A stretch of DNA of 64,000 nucleotides from CADCTM01 sp049671305 (GCA_049671305.1 JBATUR010000105.1:1-64000); one strand, 5' to 3'; shown: positions 7,689-17,122, counted from the stretch's first letter. Numbers and translations are program-made. Notes: generated by a model not told the origin, from the sequence alone.

Positions 7689-10600
7689 CTAAATATAATC
7701 TTGCAACGCCTTCACCTGCAACGGTTGTGACTGTAACGAGCGAATCGCCGCCGCCGTTGCCTTTGCCCCAGCAATAGTCGTAATAATCGGAATCTTATAT
7801 CCTAATGCCGATCGCCGAATTAAGCGCCCATCCGCTTGTGCATCTTCCCCTGTCGGCGTATTAATAATCAACTGTATTTTCTGATTCTTAATCGCATCTA
7901 AAACATGAGGACGCCCTTCATGCAACTTCAGCACCAACTCAACATTTAACCCATGTTCTTTTAACACCTTGCGAGTGCCTTCTGTTGCCACAACATGGAA
8001 ACCCAACTCCATCAAATCCTTAACAACAGGCACAACAGTCGTTTTTTCGCGATCGCTCATCGAGACAAACACTGTACCAGAAAGCGGCAATCGCTGACTC
8101 GCCCCCAACTCTGCCTTAGCATACGCCGCCCCAAAATCAGCATCAATGCCCATCACTTCTCCAGTTGAGCGCATTTCTGGACCCAAAATCATATCTGTTC
8201 CCGCAAATTTCTCAAACGGCAACACGGCTTCTTTCACCGCAATATGCTTAATTACAGGTTCTTTGGTAAAATGCAAAGACTCCAAAGTTTCCCCAGCCAT
8301 AATCTGCGAAGCTAGTCCTGCTAATGGCACTCCCGTTGCTTTAGAAACAAACGGCACTGTCCGCGAAGCACGAGGATTTGCCTCCAAAATATAAACTTGG
8401 GGCGAATAACCTTGAGTACCAACTACGGCAAACTGAATATTCATTAACCCAATAACTTTTAGCGCCTTCGCCAATTCCACCGTCCAAGTGCGAATTTTAT
8501 CTAAAACCGCAGGTGGTAAGGAAATTGCAGGCAAAGAACAAGCTGAGTCACCGGAATGAATACCTGCTTGTTCGATATGTTCCATAATGCCGCCGATTAC
8601 TACATTACCCGTATGATCAGCGATCGCATCCACATCCACTTCAACGGCATTCTCCAAAAACTTATCAATCAAAATTGGATGATCTGGCTCAACCTGCACC
8701 GCAAATGTCATATAACGCTCTAATTCCTGGTCAGAGTAGACAATTTCCATTGCCCGTCCTCCCAACACGTAGGAAGGGCGTACAACCACCGGATAGGTAA
8801 CGCGCTTGGCGACCTCCAGTGCCTCTCCATAACTCCGTGCCAAGCCATTCGGCGGTTGCTTAATATCCAGTTCCCGTAAGACTTTTTCAAATCTTTCACG
8901 GTCTTCTGCCATATCAATTGAATCAGGAGATGTCCCCCAAATTTGCGTTTTTAGGATTTCTTTGGTTTCCGGGCGATTCAAAAATTCTTGTAACGGTACT
9001 GCCAATTTTAAGGGTGTTTGACCACCAAATTGAATGATGATGCCTTCTGGTTGTTCAGCTTCAATGATATTCAGGACATCTTCTTTAGTGAGTGGTTCAA
9101 AGTAAAGGCGATCGCTTGTATCATAATCCGTGGAAACTGTCTCCGGATTTGAGTTAACCATAATCGTCTCAAACCCCGCTTTACTCAAAGCATAAGCGGC
9201 ATGACAACAACAATAATCAAACTCAATCCCCTGTCCAATGCGATTCGGACCACCACCTAAAATCATCACCTTGCGCTTAGTTGAGGGCAAAATTTCCGAT
9301 TCTTCTTCATAGGTGGAATAGTAATAAGGAGTTAAAGCTTCAAATTCTGCCGCGCAGGTATCAACGGTTTTATAAGCCGGCACAACGCCTAATTGCTTGC
9401 GATAAGCACGGACTTGATCTTCTGTAGTTTTTGTCGTGTATGCTATTTGGCGATCGCTAAATCCCTGTCGTTTAATATCCCACATTTGCTCTTTTGTGAG
9501 CGTTTTCAAAGCCGTCCGCTTCAGGGCTTTTTCGGTTACTAGTAGTTCCTCAAATTTATCTAAAAACCAAGGATCAATGCCTGTAAGTTCATAAACTTCT
9601 TCTACTGTCATGCCCAATAATAAGGCGTGACGGATAGTATAAATCCGATCTGGATTGGGAGTACGCAAACCCGATCGCACTTGTTCTAAGGATGGGAGTT
9701 TTTCATCATGAACGCAACCCCAACCATAACGACCGGTTTCTAGGGATCTTAGTGCTTTTTGAAATGATTCTTGGAAAGTGCGCCCAATTGCCATTGCTTC
9801 CCCGACAGATTTCATTTGTGTGGTTAGTGTCGGTTCTGATCCAGGGAATTTTTCAAAGGCAAAGCGAGGAACTTTTGTGACGACGTAATCAATGGTTGGT
9901 TCAAAAGAAGCTGGTGTTTTTTTGGTAATATCGTTGGGAATTTCATCTAGGGTATAACCAACGGCTAATTTTGCGGCAATTTTGGCAATGGGAAAACCTG
10001 TTGCTTTAGAAGCTAAAGCTGAACTCCGAGAAACGCGGGGGTTCATTTCAATGACAATCACGTCTCCAGTTACCGGATTCGTGGCAAATTGAATATTAGA
10101 TCCGCCGGTTTCGACACCAATCTCGCGGATGATTTTAATTGAAGCATCCCGTAGGCGTTGATATTCTTTATCTGTGAGGGTTTGTGCTGGGGCGACGGTG
10201 ATCGAATCGCCTGTATGTACACCCATTGGGTCGATGTTTTCAATTGAGCAGATAATTACCACATTATCCGCCAAATCGCGCATGACTTCTAGTTCGTATT
10301 CTTTCCAACCTATAAGCGACTGTTCAACTAGAATTTGAGAAACTGGGCTAGCATCAATACCGCCTTGTGCCATTTCCTCATATTCTTCCTGGTTGTAAGC
10401 AATACCGCCACCGGTACCACCCATAGTGAATGCCGGGCGGATGATTAGGGGATAACTGCCGATTTGTTTAGCGATCGCTCTGACATCTTCCATGTTACAG
10501 GCAATGCCAGAAGGACAAACCCCGACCCCAATTCTTGCCATTGCTTCTTTAAACAATAGGCGGTCTTCTGCCATTTCAATAGCAGGCAGTTTTGCCCCAA

Positions 10601-10946
10601 TTAATTCAACGCCGTATTTCTCCAAAACACCGTTTTTTGCCAAGGCAACGGCAACATTCAGTGCCGTTTGTCCACCCATAGTCGGTAGGAGGGCGTCGGG
10701 GCGTTCTTTTTCAATAACTTTTTCGACAATTTCCGGTGTTAGCGGTTCAATATAAGTACGGTCAGCGGTTTCGGGATCAGTCATGATGCTGGCGGGGTTG
10801 GAGTTTACCAGCACCACTTCGTAGCCTTCTTCCCGGAGTGCTTTACAAGCCTGAGTACCAGAGTAGTCGAATTCACAGGCTTGTCCAATTACAATCGGTC
10901 CTGAACCCAAGAGCAAGATTTTGTGGAGGTCGTCGCGGCGTGGCAT
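7689..10946 (-). CDS. carB: Carbamoyl-phosphate synthase large subunit
   Basis: A full-length 1085-residue CarB. It makes carbamoyl phosphate from bicarbonate, ammonia (delivered by CarA) and two ATP, feeding arginine and pyrimidine synthesis in the cytosol. The two homologous halves are clear. The carboxyphosphate half starts KILLLGSGPIVIGQACEFDYSG and has TMGGTGGGIAYN. The carbamoyl-phosphate half starts KVMILGGGPNRIGQGIEFDY and has VRPSYVLGGRAMEIVY. The C-terminal MGS-like allosteric domain (about residues 945-1085) contains FHVVATEGTRKVL and INTPTGEDAQADG. No carA is adjacent, as is common in cyanobacteria. Confidence 0.98.
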   Translation of the reverse strand: MPRRDDLHKILLLGSGPIVIGQACEFDYSGTQACKALREEGYEVVLVNSNPASIMTDPETADRTYIEPLTPEIVEKVIEKERPDALLPTMGGQTALNVAVALAKNGVLEKYGVELIGAKLPAIEMAEDRLLFKEAMARIGVGVCPSGIACNMEDVRAIAKQIGSYPLIIRPAFTMGGTGGGIAYNQEEYEEMAQGGIDASPVSQILVEQSLIGWKEYELEVMRDLADNVVIICSIENIDPMGVHTGDSITVAPAQTLTDKEYQRLRDASIKIIREIGVETGGSNIQFATNPVTGDVIVIEMNPRVSRSSALASKATGFPIAKIAAKLAVGYTLDEIPNDITKKTPASFEPTIDYVVTKVPRFAFEKFPGSEPTLTTQMKSVGEAMAIGRTFQESFQKALRSLETGRYGWGCVHDEKLPSLEQVRSGLRTPNPDRIYTIRHALLLGMTVEEVYELTGIDPWFLDKFEELLVTEKALKRTALKTLTKEQMWDIKRQGFSDRQIAYTTKTTEDQVRAYRKQLGVVPAYKTVDTCAAEFEALTPYYYSTYEEESEILPSTKRKVMILGGGPNRIGQGIEFDYCCCHAAYALSKAGFETIMVNSNPETVSTDYDTSDRLYFEPLTKEDVLNIIEAEQPEGIIIQFGGQTPLKLAVPLQEFLNRPETKEILKTQIWGTSPDSIDMAEDRERFEKVLRELDIKQPPNGLARSYGEALEVAKRVTYPVVVRPSYVLGGRAMEIVYSDQELERYMTFAVQVEPDHPILIDKFLENAVEVDVDAIADHTGNVVIGGIMEHIEQAGIHSGDSACSLPAISLPPAVLDKIRTWTVELAKALKVIGLMNIQFAVVGTQGYSPQVYILEANPRASRTVPFVSKATGVPLAGLASQIMAGETLESLHFTKEPVIKHIAVKEAVLPFEKFAGTDMILGPEMRSTGEVMGIDADFGAAYAKAELGASQRLPLSGTVFVSMSDREKTTVVPVVKDLMELGFHVVATEGTRKVLKEHGLNVELVLKLHEGRPHVLDAIKNQKIQLIINTPTGEDAQADGRLIRRSALGYKIPIITTIAGAKATAAAIRSLQSQPLQVKALQDYI

Positions 10947-11252
10947 AGTCGTTTAATCCGTAGTCATGCATGACAGTTTGGAAGTCCTGACTATTTTAAA
11001 TGCTCTGACTGCAATTATTTGTGGCTATTTTATCTAATTTTGATGACTTTTGGGAAATTGCCTGGAAGCACTAGGGCTAAACCCGCCTCAAATTTAGGAA
11101 AACCAGCAACCATTCTGGCTTTGCCTACAATAAACGTTTTTTGGTTCGGGGGATTGCCCTATCAATATTTTGACGGTAACAAGACGAGTAAGATAGCGAT
11201 CGCTTGGTGTTAACTGAAGAGGTAATTGTTTCCTAATTTGATATGAGTAAAA
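10947..11252. other. Intergenic region upstream of carB
   Basis: About 300 bases between the divergent end of carB and the 3' end of a Uma2 gene. It contains a HIP1 octamer near 11197 and an open frame of about 64 codons with no protein-like features. It presumably holds the carB promoter. Nothing else is visible. Confidence 0.5.
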
Positions 11253-11843
11253 TCAGCTAGGTGATTCTATAGTTTCAAAATCCACTTTATCGTAAATATC
11301 TGACAATAAGATTTGAAACTGAAGCGAAGTTAAAGGTAAGACAAAATTTTCATCTTCATATTCAGAGAAGAGCCATTTATTGTCGTTGGTTTTAGAGTAT
11401 TGTTCTAGATGAATTTTGTATTGGTCTATTAGAATATATTCCTGAAAATTGGGAATGGTGCGGTAAGCGGCAAATTTCTCATCTCGGTCATAACTTTTAG
11501 TAGATTTTGATAGTACTTCGGCAATCATTAAAGGGTTGGTAATTGTATCTTTGCGTCCTTCTAAAAATTCGAGTTGACCTGCAACGACCATAACATCAGG
11601 ATAGGTGTGAGTTCGTTTATTAGGAATCCAGAGACGTTGATCAGTAACAAATACTCTATAAGGTTGACGTTTGAGGGCAAAATTGAGTGTTCCGCTTAGA
11701 TTTAAAGCAATTTGGTTATGATTTGGTGTTCCGCCTGTCATTTCTATAATTTGTCCATCTATGTATTCATGGCGATACTCGGAAGTGATTTCTTGCTCTA
11801 GATATTCTACAGGTGAATAGGTTCGTTGTTCTTGTAGTTGCAT
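11253..11843 (-). CDS. Uma2-family (DUF820) putative endonuclease
   Basis: A 196-residue protein with the Uma2/PD-(D/E)XK-like fold typical of large cyanobacterial families: YSPVEYLEQEITSEYRHEY at the start, IDGQIIEMTGGTPNHNQI, RLWIPNKRTHTYPDVMVV (Asp of the core), PLMIAEVLSKSTKSYDR (Glu-x-Leu with Ser/Lys) and EYILIDQYKIHLEQY. These residues make up the D...ExL core of the family. The biochemical role is not settled; family members are thought to be restriction-like or mobile-element-associated nucleases. It is monocistronic. Confidence 0.85.
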   Translation of the reverse strand: MQLQEQRTYSPVEYLEQEITSEYRHEYIDGQIIEMTGGTPNHNQIALNLSGTLNFALKRQPYRVFVTDQRLWIPNKRTHTYPDVMVVAGQLEFLEGRKDTITNPLMIAEVLSKSTKSYDRDEKFAAYRTIPNFQEYILIDQYKIHLEQYSKTNDNKWLFSEYEDENFVLPLTSLQFQILLSDIYDKVDFETIESPS

Positions 11844-11941
11844 GGGTGGTTTTAGTTGTTTTTTATTGAGATTGTAATTGTTTAGTTGGTTATTTTTTTA
11901 ATATAGCGATCGCATTTTTTGATTGGTTGATGAGATGAAAT

Positions 11942-11965
11942 GCGATAACCCTTCGGGATGCTTCC
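11942..11965. repeat. Dispersed repeat copy 1 (3' side of dynamin gene)
   Basis: GCGATAACCCTTCGGGATGC followed by TTCC. A nearly identical copy lies at 14458-14479 in the same orientation, on the other side of the dynamin-like gene. Confidence 0.7.
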
Positions 11966-12015
11966 CTAACGCTCATTTCTCACCTCTACTTTCTAAAAGC
12001 GATCGCCTACACTAT

Positions 12016-14376
12016 CTACATTGGCTTCCAAGTATTCAAGGACTCTCGAATAGAAGTCAAATCACTCAGATACTCATTCAGTTTAGTTTTTTGAGCCTCA
12101 AGCTTTGCACGAATCTGATCTGCCTCAGCTTCCTTCATTTCTCGCTTATTCAGCAAATCATCAAGTTCATCTTGAAACCTTTTAATGTAGTCGTTGATTT
12201 GTTTCTCTGCATTGCTGAAGTCAGCTAAAATCTGCTTTTCAATGACTCGATGTAAAAGCACTTGGGTTCCTGACACCTGAGTATCTATCTTCTGCTTAAT
12301 TAACTTTGCTGTTTCGCGTAGGTCAACTTCGTATAAGGAACGTTGATCTTCAACTTGGACTGTAGCTTGATAGGGAACTTGCTTTGTGTAAGTTTTATCC
12401 CCCTTACATAAACTGTTAGATTTTTTTGTTCTGGTTTCTGGGCGATATTTTGTTTCTTTTTTATTCCTCGTAAATACTTCTACCTGATGTTGGACTTGTG
12501 CATCTATTCCATCAAATTCAAAACTTGGGAACTGAATAGGATTGATATTTAGTTCAACCTGAAGAGCTTCACCAAGGTAGTCAGATAGCTCATTTGATAT
12601 CTGTTGAATATCTTTTTGAATCGTTTGTACCAATTTCTCTCGAATCTGACTGCCTTCCCTAACTAGCTGATCTTGTGTATCGAGCCACCAATTCTGAATA
12701 TGAGGAGCGCAAAATTCATTTATGGTGCGTCCAATTTGTTGAGCCTCTTCCTTTGTTTCAACCCTAATCTTGTAGGGATCATAAATTTTAGACTGAGCAG
12801 AGCTAGAGTTATCAACGGGCGAGGAAGTAAATCGATTGATAGCTTCTACTAGAGGACGCTGCACTCTGAATGAGAATAAAAAACCACCTAGTATAGGAAC
12901 ATCATTAGGTACAGTCAGACCGACACTCATATCATTACTTGGAATATCTCCTCTCAGAGATGGTTCAGCCCTCTCTTGGATAGTAGCTGTCGCAGACTCA
13001 CCAGACCTCGACTTGGCAATTCGATCAATTTCTTCTTGTATCTGCTTCTTAGCACCCTCAGCAAATAAGCTTATGCCTTGGCTAAATCGATTGGTTAATA
13101 TTTGCTCTTGTTCCTTTACAGACTTCTTGACAGATTGAACCTTTTCCTTAGCAGACTCAGATCGAATACGGTACTCTTCAACCTTTATTCTGAGAGCATT
13201 TATTTCAAGATCCCATCCTTTAATCTGCAAATTAAGAGAATCTTCAGTTGCCTTTGCTACCTTATCAAGCTTTGCTAAAACATCATTCAAAAGATTCCAT
13301 CCAGAATTCTGAATGATAGTTTGAATAACTGTATTTTCAACAGTAGGAATGCCACTATCTTTCAAAGCTTGTGGTGCAATCTTGCGAGGTGCTGGGGTGA
13401 TGAGGTCACCTTCCTCATTTTCTATAGCATATCTGGCGCTAAAGAACCTTTTGAAATCTTTAAGCTGGCTGTCGGCTACTGTTTCTTGTTGTATTAGCTT
13501 CGCCAATAACCCTTGCCATGCGCTGACAGGGTAAATAATTGGTTCTGGAATGCCGAAGCTAATTAAAGTTTGCTTTAAATCTTCAATTACATCGGCAATT
13601 TCTCGATCTTTCTCTGATTTCCGGTCAACTTTGTTGAGGATAAAGTAAATTTTCCCGGTATTCTCTTTTAAAAATTCGCCGCGTTGTTCTATTAAATCTT
13701 GCAGCAATTCTGAATTAGTATTGTCCTTAAACGAGGAGTAATCCAAAACAAACAAAATTGCATTGCAAGTGCGTAAAGCTTCTAATGCCGTCTGCTTCAG
13801 TGCAACTGTATTAAATCCAGCCGACTGCCATTCATTCGGTCCCGGTGTGTCAACTAAAGTGAAACCAGCCAGGGATGAGAATTTGCTAATTGCTTCAATA
13901 GAATGCCACAGTTCAAAACGTGTGGTGTTGTCAGAGTTATTATTCTCTCGAATTTCACGGGTACGCTCAAGAAAGTCTTGCCGAATTTTTCCCGTATCAC
14001 CTTCAGAAATTATAATCGGCTGTCTTTGTCCCTGTTGATATTCCAAAAGCCTGGGTTTTTGTCCAACTTCCAACAATCGGACATCGGTACGGCAAACGGT
14101 ACAAGCTTCTGATTCACTCGCTAAAATATCTGCACCAATCATGGCATTTAGGAAGGTACTCTTACCTGCCTTCATTGCTGCAATTACGGCTACTTGATAT
14201 TTTTGAGCTTGCAAAGCTAGGAGAGCTTTGTTAAGTTCATCCTCAATACTATGCAATCCCTCGCTATTATTTCCCTCACTGCGGCGTCCCTGTTCAATTT
14301 CTTGAAGGTACTGCAACAGTCGCGTACCAGTTCTATGGATCTTGTCATATGCTGCTTGGAATTGCTCAGAAGACAT
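12016..14376 (-). CDS. Dynamin-like GTPase
   Basis: A 786-residue bacterial dynamin-family protein. The GTPase domain is at the N-terminus: P-loop MKAGKSTFLNAM (about 66-77), switch region Thr in ACTVCRTDVRLLE, G3 DTPGPNEW (about 177) and G4 LNKVDRKSE (about 247). It is followed by a long helical region, with coiled coil around residues 370-440 (Glu/Lys-rich), and a C-terminal helical bundle ending KRFQDELDDLLNKREMKEAEADQIRAKL. A moderately hydrophobic segment near NDVPILGGFLFSFRV may be the membrane-contacting paddle. Family members remodel membranes after GTP-driven assembly; some act in phage defence. No partner dynamin is next to it. Confidence 0.9.
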   Translation of the reverse strand: MSSEQFQAAYDKIHRTGTRLLQYLQEIEQGRRSEGNNSEGLHSIEDELNKALLALQAQKYQVAVIAAMKAGKSTFLNAMIGADILASESEACTVCRTDVRLLEVGQKPRLLEYQQGQRQPIIISEGDTGKIRQDFLERTREIRENNNSDNTTRFELWHSIEAISKFSSLAGFTLVDTPGPNEWQSAGFNTVALKQTALEALRTCNAILFVLDYSSFKDNTNSELLQDLIEQRGEFLKENTGKIYFILNKVDRKSEKDREIADVIEDLKQTLISFGIPEPIIYPVSAWQGLLAKLIQQETVADSQLKDFKRFFSARYAIENEEGDLITPAPRKIAPQALKDSGIPTVENTVIQTIIQNSGWNLLNDVLAKLDKVAKATEDSLNLQIKGWDLEINALRIKVEEYRIRSESAKEKVQSVKKSVKEQEQILTNRFSQGISLFAEGAKKQIQEEIDRIAKSRSGESATATIQERAEPSLRGDIPSNDMSVGLTVPNDVPILGGFLFSFRVQRPLVEAINRFTSSPVDNSSSAQSKIYDPYKIRVETKEEAQQIGRTINEFCAPHIQNWWLDTQDQLVREGSQIREKLVQTIQKDIQQISNELSDYLGEALQVELNINPIQFPSFEFDGIDAQVQHQVEVFTRNKKETKYRPETRTKKSNSLCKGDKTYTKQVPYQATVQVEDQRSLYEVDLRETAKLIKQKIDTQVSGTQVLLHRVIEKQILADFSNAEKQINDYIKRFQDELDDLLNKREMKEAEADQIRAKLEAQKTKLNEYLSDLTSIRESLNTWKPM

Positions 14377-14457
14377 TGATGTAATGACCTTTGAAAGTAG
14401 CTAATTTAGCTACAGCCTAACGAACAAAACCAAGAATGAGAAGGCTGATGCTGGTAC

Positions 14458-14479
14458 GCGATAACCCTTCGGATGCTTC
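14458..14479. repeat. Dispersed repeat copy 2 (5' side of dynamin gene)
   Basis: GCGATAACCCTTCGGATGCT plus TC, differing from the 11942 copy by one missing G. Both are in the same orientation, so the dynamin gene lies between direct repeats about 2.5 kb apart. Confidence 0.65.
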
Positions 14480-14492
14480 TTTCCTCCCCCCT

Positions 14493-14648
14493 TCACTTCT
14501 CCTTCATCGGCATTCCATTCTCCTCCAACCACTTATCAATCATCTCATTGACAACATCGCTCATATCCCGATCCTGAACCACACAAGCTGCCTTAAAACG
14601 CAATTTCTTCTCTTTGGGTAAATAAACCCTAATCGACTCTTCAGCCAC
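14493..14648 (-). CDS. Ribbon-helix-helix-like small protein
   Basis: A 51-residue frame from GTG at 14648: VAEESIRVYLPKEKKLRFK, then AACVVQDRDMSDVVNEMIDKWLEENG. The 'IRVYLPKEKKLRFKAACV...DMSDVVNEMIDKWL' layout is the beta-strand/helix/helix pattern of ribbon-helix-helix (ParG/CopG-like) DNA-binding proteins, which act as antitoxins or partition repressors. No toxin or ParA gene lies beside it; the next gene on the same strand is the dynamin-like GTPase, about 115 bp downstream. The start is chosen because it is the only one preceding the strand; a weak upstream purine run supports it. Confidence 0.6.
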   Translation of the reverse strand: MAEESIRVYLPKEKKLRFKAACVVQDRDMSDVVNEMIDKWLEENGMPMKEK

Positions 14649-14839
14649 GGTTTTAATTATTTTTAGCTACTTTCTTCTATTGTGCCAGAAATTGATTAAC
14701 TTGTTTGTAAATTTATTTGTCAATTAGTTTATTTATTTATTTGTGTGTTAATTTATAAAAAGCTGAGAGCCAGCGCACCAATCCTAGCAAGACACTGCGC
14801 TGGCTCCGGCTCCCAAAAACTCAAGGAGTCAAATTTATT

Positions 14840-15415
14840 ATGACCTATCGAGACAAACTAAATCCCTGGTGCATCATCCGTCCCGTCTCCAGTGTGCAAA
14901 TGCGAATCGTTGCCAGGTTTCGCCGCCGCAGTGATGCCGAGGAACACCTAAAAATCCTCAAACGCCTGATGCCAGATATTCCCTTCGAGATCATGTTTGA
15001 TATTGCGCCAGAATCAGGAATAAGGGTAATTTTAAAACCTTTTATAGCTAGTGGAGATCCCCCCCAGCCCCCCTTAATAAGGGGGGAGAATGAACTCAAA
15101 GTCCCCCTTAACAAGGGGGATTTAGGGGGATCTCCGAGGCAAGCAGACAAAGCCCCCACATCAAACTTAAGGCTCAACCCAACGCCCATCAGCCTTAATC
15201 AAACTAATCAACTCCTCAACACCCTGAGACTCCGGCACCTTCTTAATCTCCTCCCTGCCGCGATACAAAGAAATCCAACCCGCTTGCTTGCCGACATAAC
15301 CATAGTCAGCATCTGCCATCTCACCTGGACCATTAACAATACAACCCATTACAGCAATATCCAAACCCGTCAGATGCTTAGTCGCTTCCCGCACCACGTG
15401 CAGTACTTCTTCTAA
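14840..15415 (+). CDS. Small conserved hypothetical protein extended into a repeat element
   Basis: An ATG at 14840, preceded by AAGGAG, opens a frame whose first 65-70 codons look like a real cyanobacterial short protein: MTYRDKLNPWCIIRP, then RIVARFRRRSDAEEHLKILK and a FEIMFDI end. After about codon 70 the frame enters an inverted-repeat element (15053-15135), where it encodes a Pro/Gly/Lys-rich stretch. It then runs antisense over the ispG 3' end to a stop at 15415. I infer that the native stop was lost or moved by the insertion, and the last 120 or so codons are probably not functional protein. Confidence 0.5.
   Translation: MTYRDKLNPWCIIRPVSSVQMRIVARFRRRSDAEEHLKILKRLMPDIPFEIMFDIAPESGIRVILKPFIASGDPPQPPLIRGENELKVPLNKGDLGGSPRQADKAPTSNLRLNPTPISLNQTNQLLNTLRLRHLLNLLPAAIQRNPTRLLADITIVSICHLTWTINNTTHYSNIQTRQMLSRFPHHVQYFF
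15053..15135. repeat. Palindromic MITE-like element, copy 1
   Basis: An 83-bp element with perfect 11-bp terminal inverted repeats (GGAGATCCCCC / GGGGGATCTCC) and two internal hairpins of the CCCCTTA..AAGGGG type. A related element is at 55098-55219. It encodes no protein and sits at the end of the small conserved gene, just before the ispG stop. Confidence 0.8.
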
Positions 15416-16384
15416 ATTAAACAACGTCCGACCACAAGAAGGACAAGCGACATATTCCACCATCGTTTTCCGCAAACCCAGCGCTTGCAGAATGCTGTAA
15501 CAAACCGGGATTTCTTTTTCTGGTGCTTCTGTTAAAGAGACACGAATAGTATCACCGATGCCATCAGCAAGTAGTGTGGCAATGCCAGCAGTAGACTTAA
15601 TGCGTCCATACTCGCCATCACCCGCTTCTGTTACACCTAAATGTAATGGATAATCCATGCCATGTTCATCCATGCGCTTCGCCATCAAGCGATACGCCGC
15701 CAGCATTACAGGCACTCGCGAGGCTTTCATGGAAATCACGATGTTACGGAAGTCCAAAGATTCACAAATACGGATAAATTCTAATGCCGACTCCACCATG
15801 CCTTCTGGGGTGTCGCCGTAGCTAAATAGCATCCTTTCGGCAAGTGAACCGTGATTAACGCCAATTCGCATGGCTTTGCCTTGATCTCGCAGGGAAACAA
15901 CCAACGGTTCTAAGGTTTCGCGGATTTTTTCGCCGATTTCGTCAAATTCGGCAGGAGTGTATTCGGTTCTATCAGCTTTCGGCTTCTCAAATACATATAA
16001 TCCTGGATTAATCCGCACTTTATCAACGTGCTTGGCAACTTCTAGGGCAATTTTCATGCCGTTGTGATGCACGTCGGCAACTAAGGGGACGGGTTGATAA
16101 GTTTCCTGTAATTTTTGTTTAATTTCTGCCAAAGCTTTGGCATGAGCCATACTAGGCACGGTGACGCGGACGATTTCGCAGCCTATCTCGTGTAAGCGGC
16201 GAATTCCGGCAACGGAACCATCTATGTCTAAAGTATCTTCGTTAATCATCGACTGCACAACAACCGGAAAACCACCGCCAATAGTGACGCTGCCGACTTT
16301 GACGGGACGGGTTTTGCGCCGATGGATGGTGGTATCGATGGGTGGTTGAGTGGGCGTCGTTTGCGGTGTTGAAAGTGTTTGCAT
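15167..16384 (-). CDS. ispG: 4-hydroxy-3-methylbut-2-enyl-diphosphate synthase (IspG/GcpE)
   Basis: A 405-residue IspG, the [4Fe-4S] enzyme that converts MEcPP to HMBPP in the MEP pathway of isoprenoid synthesis (carotenoids, chlorophyll phytyl tails, quinones). The N-terminal TIM barrel begins TRPVKVGSVTIGGGFPVVVQ and includes VRVTVPSMAHAKAL and VRINPGLY. The C-terminal reductase-like domain holds the cluster cysteines in YVACPSCGRTLFNLEE and the VMGCIVNGPGEMADADYGY motif. The length fits the bacterial/cyanobacterial short form, without the plant-type central insertion. Cyanobacterial IspG typically takes electrons from ferredoxin. Confidence 0.97.
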   Translation of the reverse strand: MQTLSTPQTTPTQPPIDTTIHRRKTRPVKVGSVTIGGGFPVVVQSMINEDTLDIDGSVAGIRRLHEIGCEIVRVTVPSMAHAKALAEIKQKLQETYQPVPLVADVHHNGMKIALEVAKHVDKVRINPGLYVFEKPKADRTEYTPAEFDEIGEKIRETLEPLVVSLRDQGKAMRIGVNHGSLAERMLFSYGDTPEGMVESALEFIRICESLDFRNIVISMKASRVPVMLAAYRLMAKRMDEHGMDYPLHLGVTEAGDGEYGRIKSTAGIATLLADGIGDTIRVSLTEAPEKEIPVCYSILQALGLRKTMVEYVACPSCGRTLFNLEEVLHVVREATKHLTGLDIAVMGCIVNGPGEMADADYGYVGKQAGWISLYRGREEIKKVPESQGVEELISLIKADGRWVEP

Positions 16385-16633
16385 AAAACAATGAGCTGAC
16401 TTCTGAAACGATATCAGGTATTTCTCTCTATTGTCTCAGAGTTACATCGTAAAGAGTCTGCTGTAAATTGTTGTTAAAAAGGAAACTTCAATCGTCGATG
16501 ATTGATATCACTTCAGCTTAGGCAAATCATCACCACTACTTCTGGCTGAAAATCACCTAGCTGCGGAGAGAAGTTTGAGATATTGAGGATGTGAGAAATG
16601 GTGATTTCTCGGTGTGATTTGGGAGTGTTTGAG

Positions 16634-16789
16634 ATGTTGGAAAGATTAATACTAGCGATCGCGATTACCTTCTTGTTTTACCTCAATTGGGAACCCAGCA
16701 GCTACCGCACCACCTCTATCTCTTCAGGTGTGCAGCTATCGGTCAATCAACAGGCACTTAAACAGTGGCGATCAGGGATTTATGATTAA
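16634..16789 (+). CDS. Possible small membrane peptide
   Basis: An ATG at 16634 opens 51 codons: MLERLILAIAITFLFYLNWE, then a polar tail ending QQALKQWRSGIYD. One hydrophobic segment fits a single membrane span. A longer frame starts at 16598 but adds unlike sequence. After the stop, the same frame stays open with WHFLSLYAAWFYIATKGYQ, which could mean a larger gene broken by a stop codon. No family is recognised. Confidence 0.3.
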   Translation: MLERLILAIAITFLFYLNWEPSSYRTTSISSGVQLSVNQQALKQWRSGIYD

Positions 16790-16918
16790 AGTTATCTACT
16801 TGAGCGCTGGCATTTTCTGAGCCTCTACGCTGCCTGGTTTTATATCGCCACAAAAGGTTACCAGGGTACTTCCGGCACCAAGCTGCCGCAGTCTGACTAT
16901 TTTCTCATTCAAATTACC

Positions 16919-17122
16919 CTAATCTGGAAAATCAGGAATCACCCATTGTGGAGGCTGCGAGAGCTTTTTCCTTCTAGCTGCTTCGGCAATTTCATGCATA
17001 TCATCTAAGGAAGTCTCTTTGAGAAACTTTGAGGCTTCTGCTGCATATTCTTTATTAGGACATTTATCACCTAAAACGCAGCCGTTTACGCAGTCTTGAG
17101 CGCAGTTTACGGTAGCTTCCAT
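16919..17122 (-). CDS. Small Cys-containing hypothetical protein
   Basis: A 67-residue protein: MEATVNCAQDCVNGCVLGDK, then CPNKEYAAEASKFLKE, a charged helix and a closing PPQWVIPDFPD. Four Cys in the first 21 residues (C7, C11, C15, C21) suggest a metal site or disulfides. The C-terminal WVIPDFPD tail looks conserved. I believe it is a genuine short cyanobacterial protein, but I know no function. No operon partner is visible. Confidence 0.65.
   Translation of the reverse strand: MEATVNCAQDCVNGCVLGDKCPNKEYAAEASKFLKETSLDDMHEIAEAARRKKLSQPPQWVIPDFPD

Noticed and set aside
11019..11213. Plus-strand 64-codon frame upstream of carB
   Set aside because: No ribosome site, runs through a HIP1 octamer, and lies in the expected carB promoter region.
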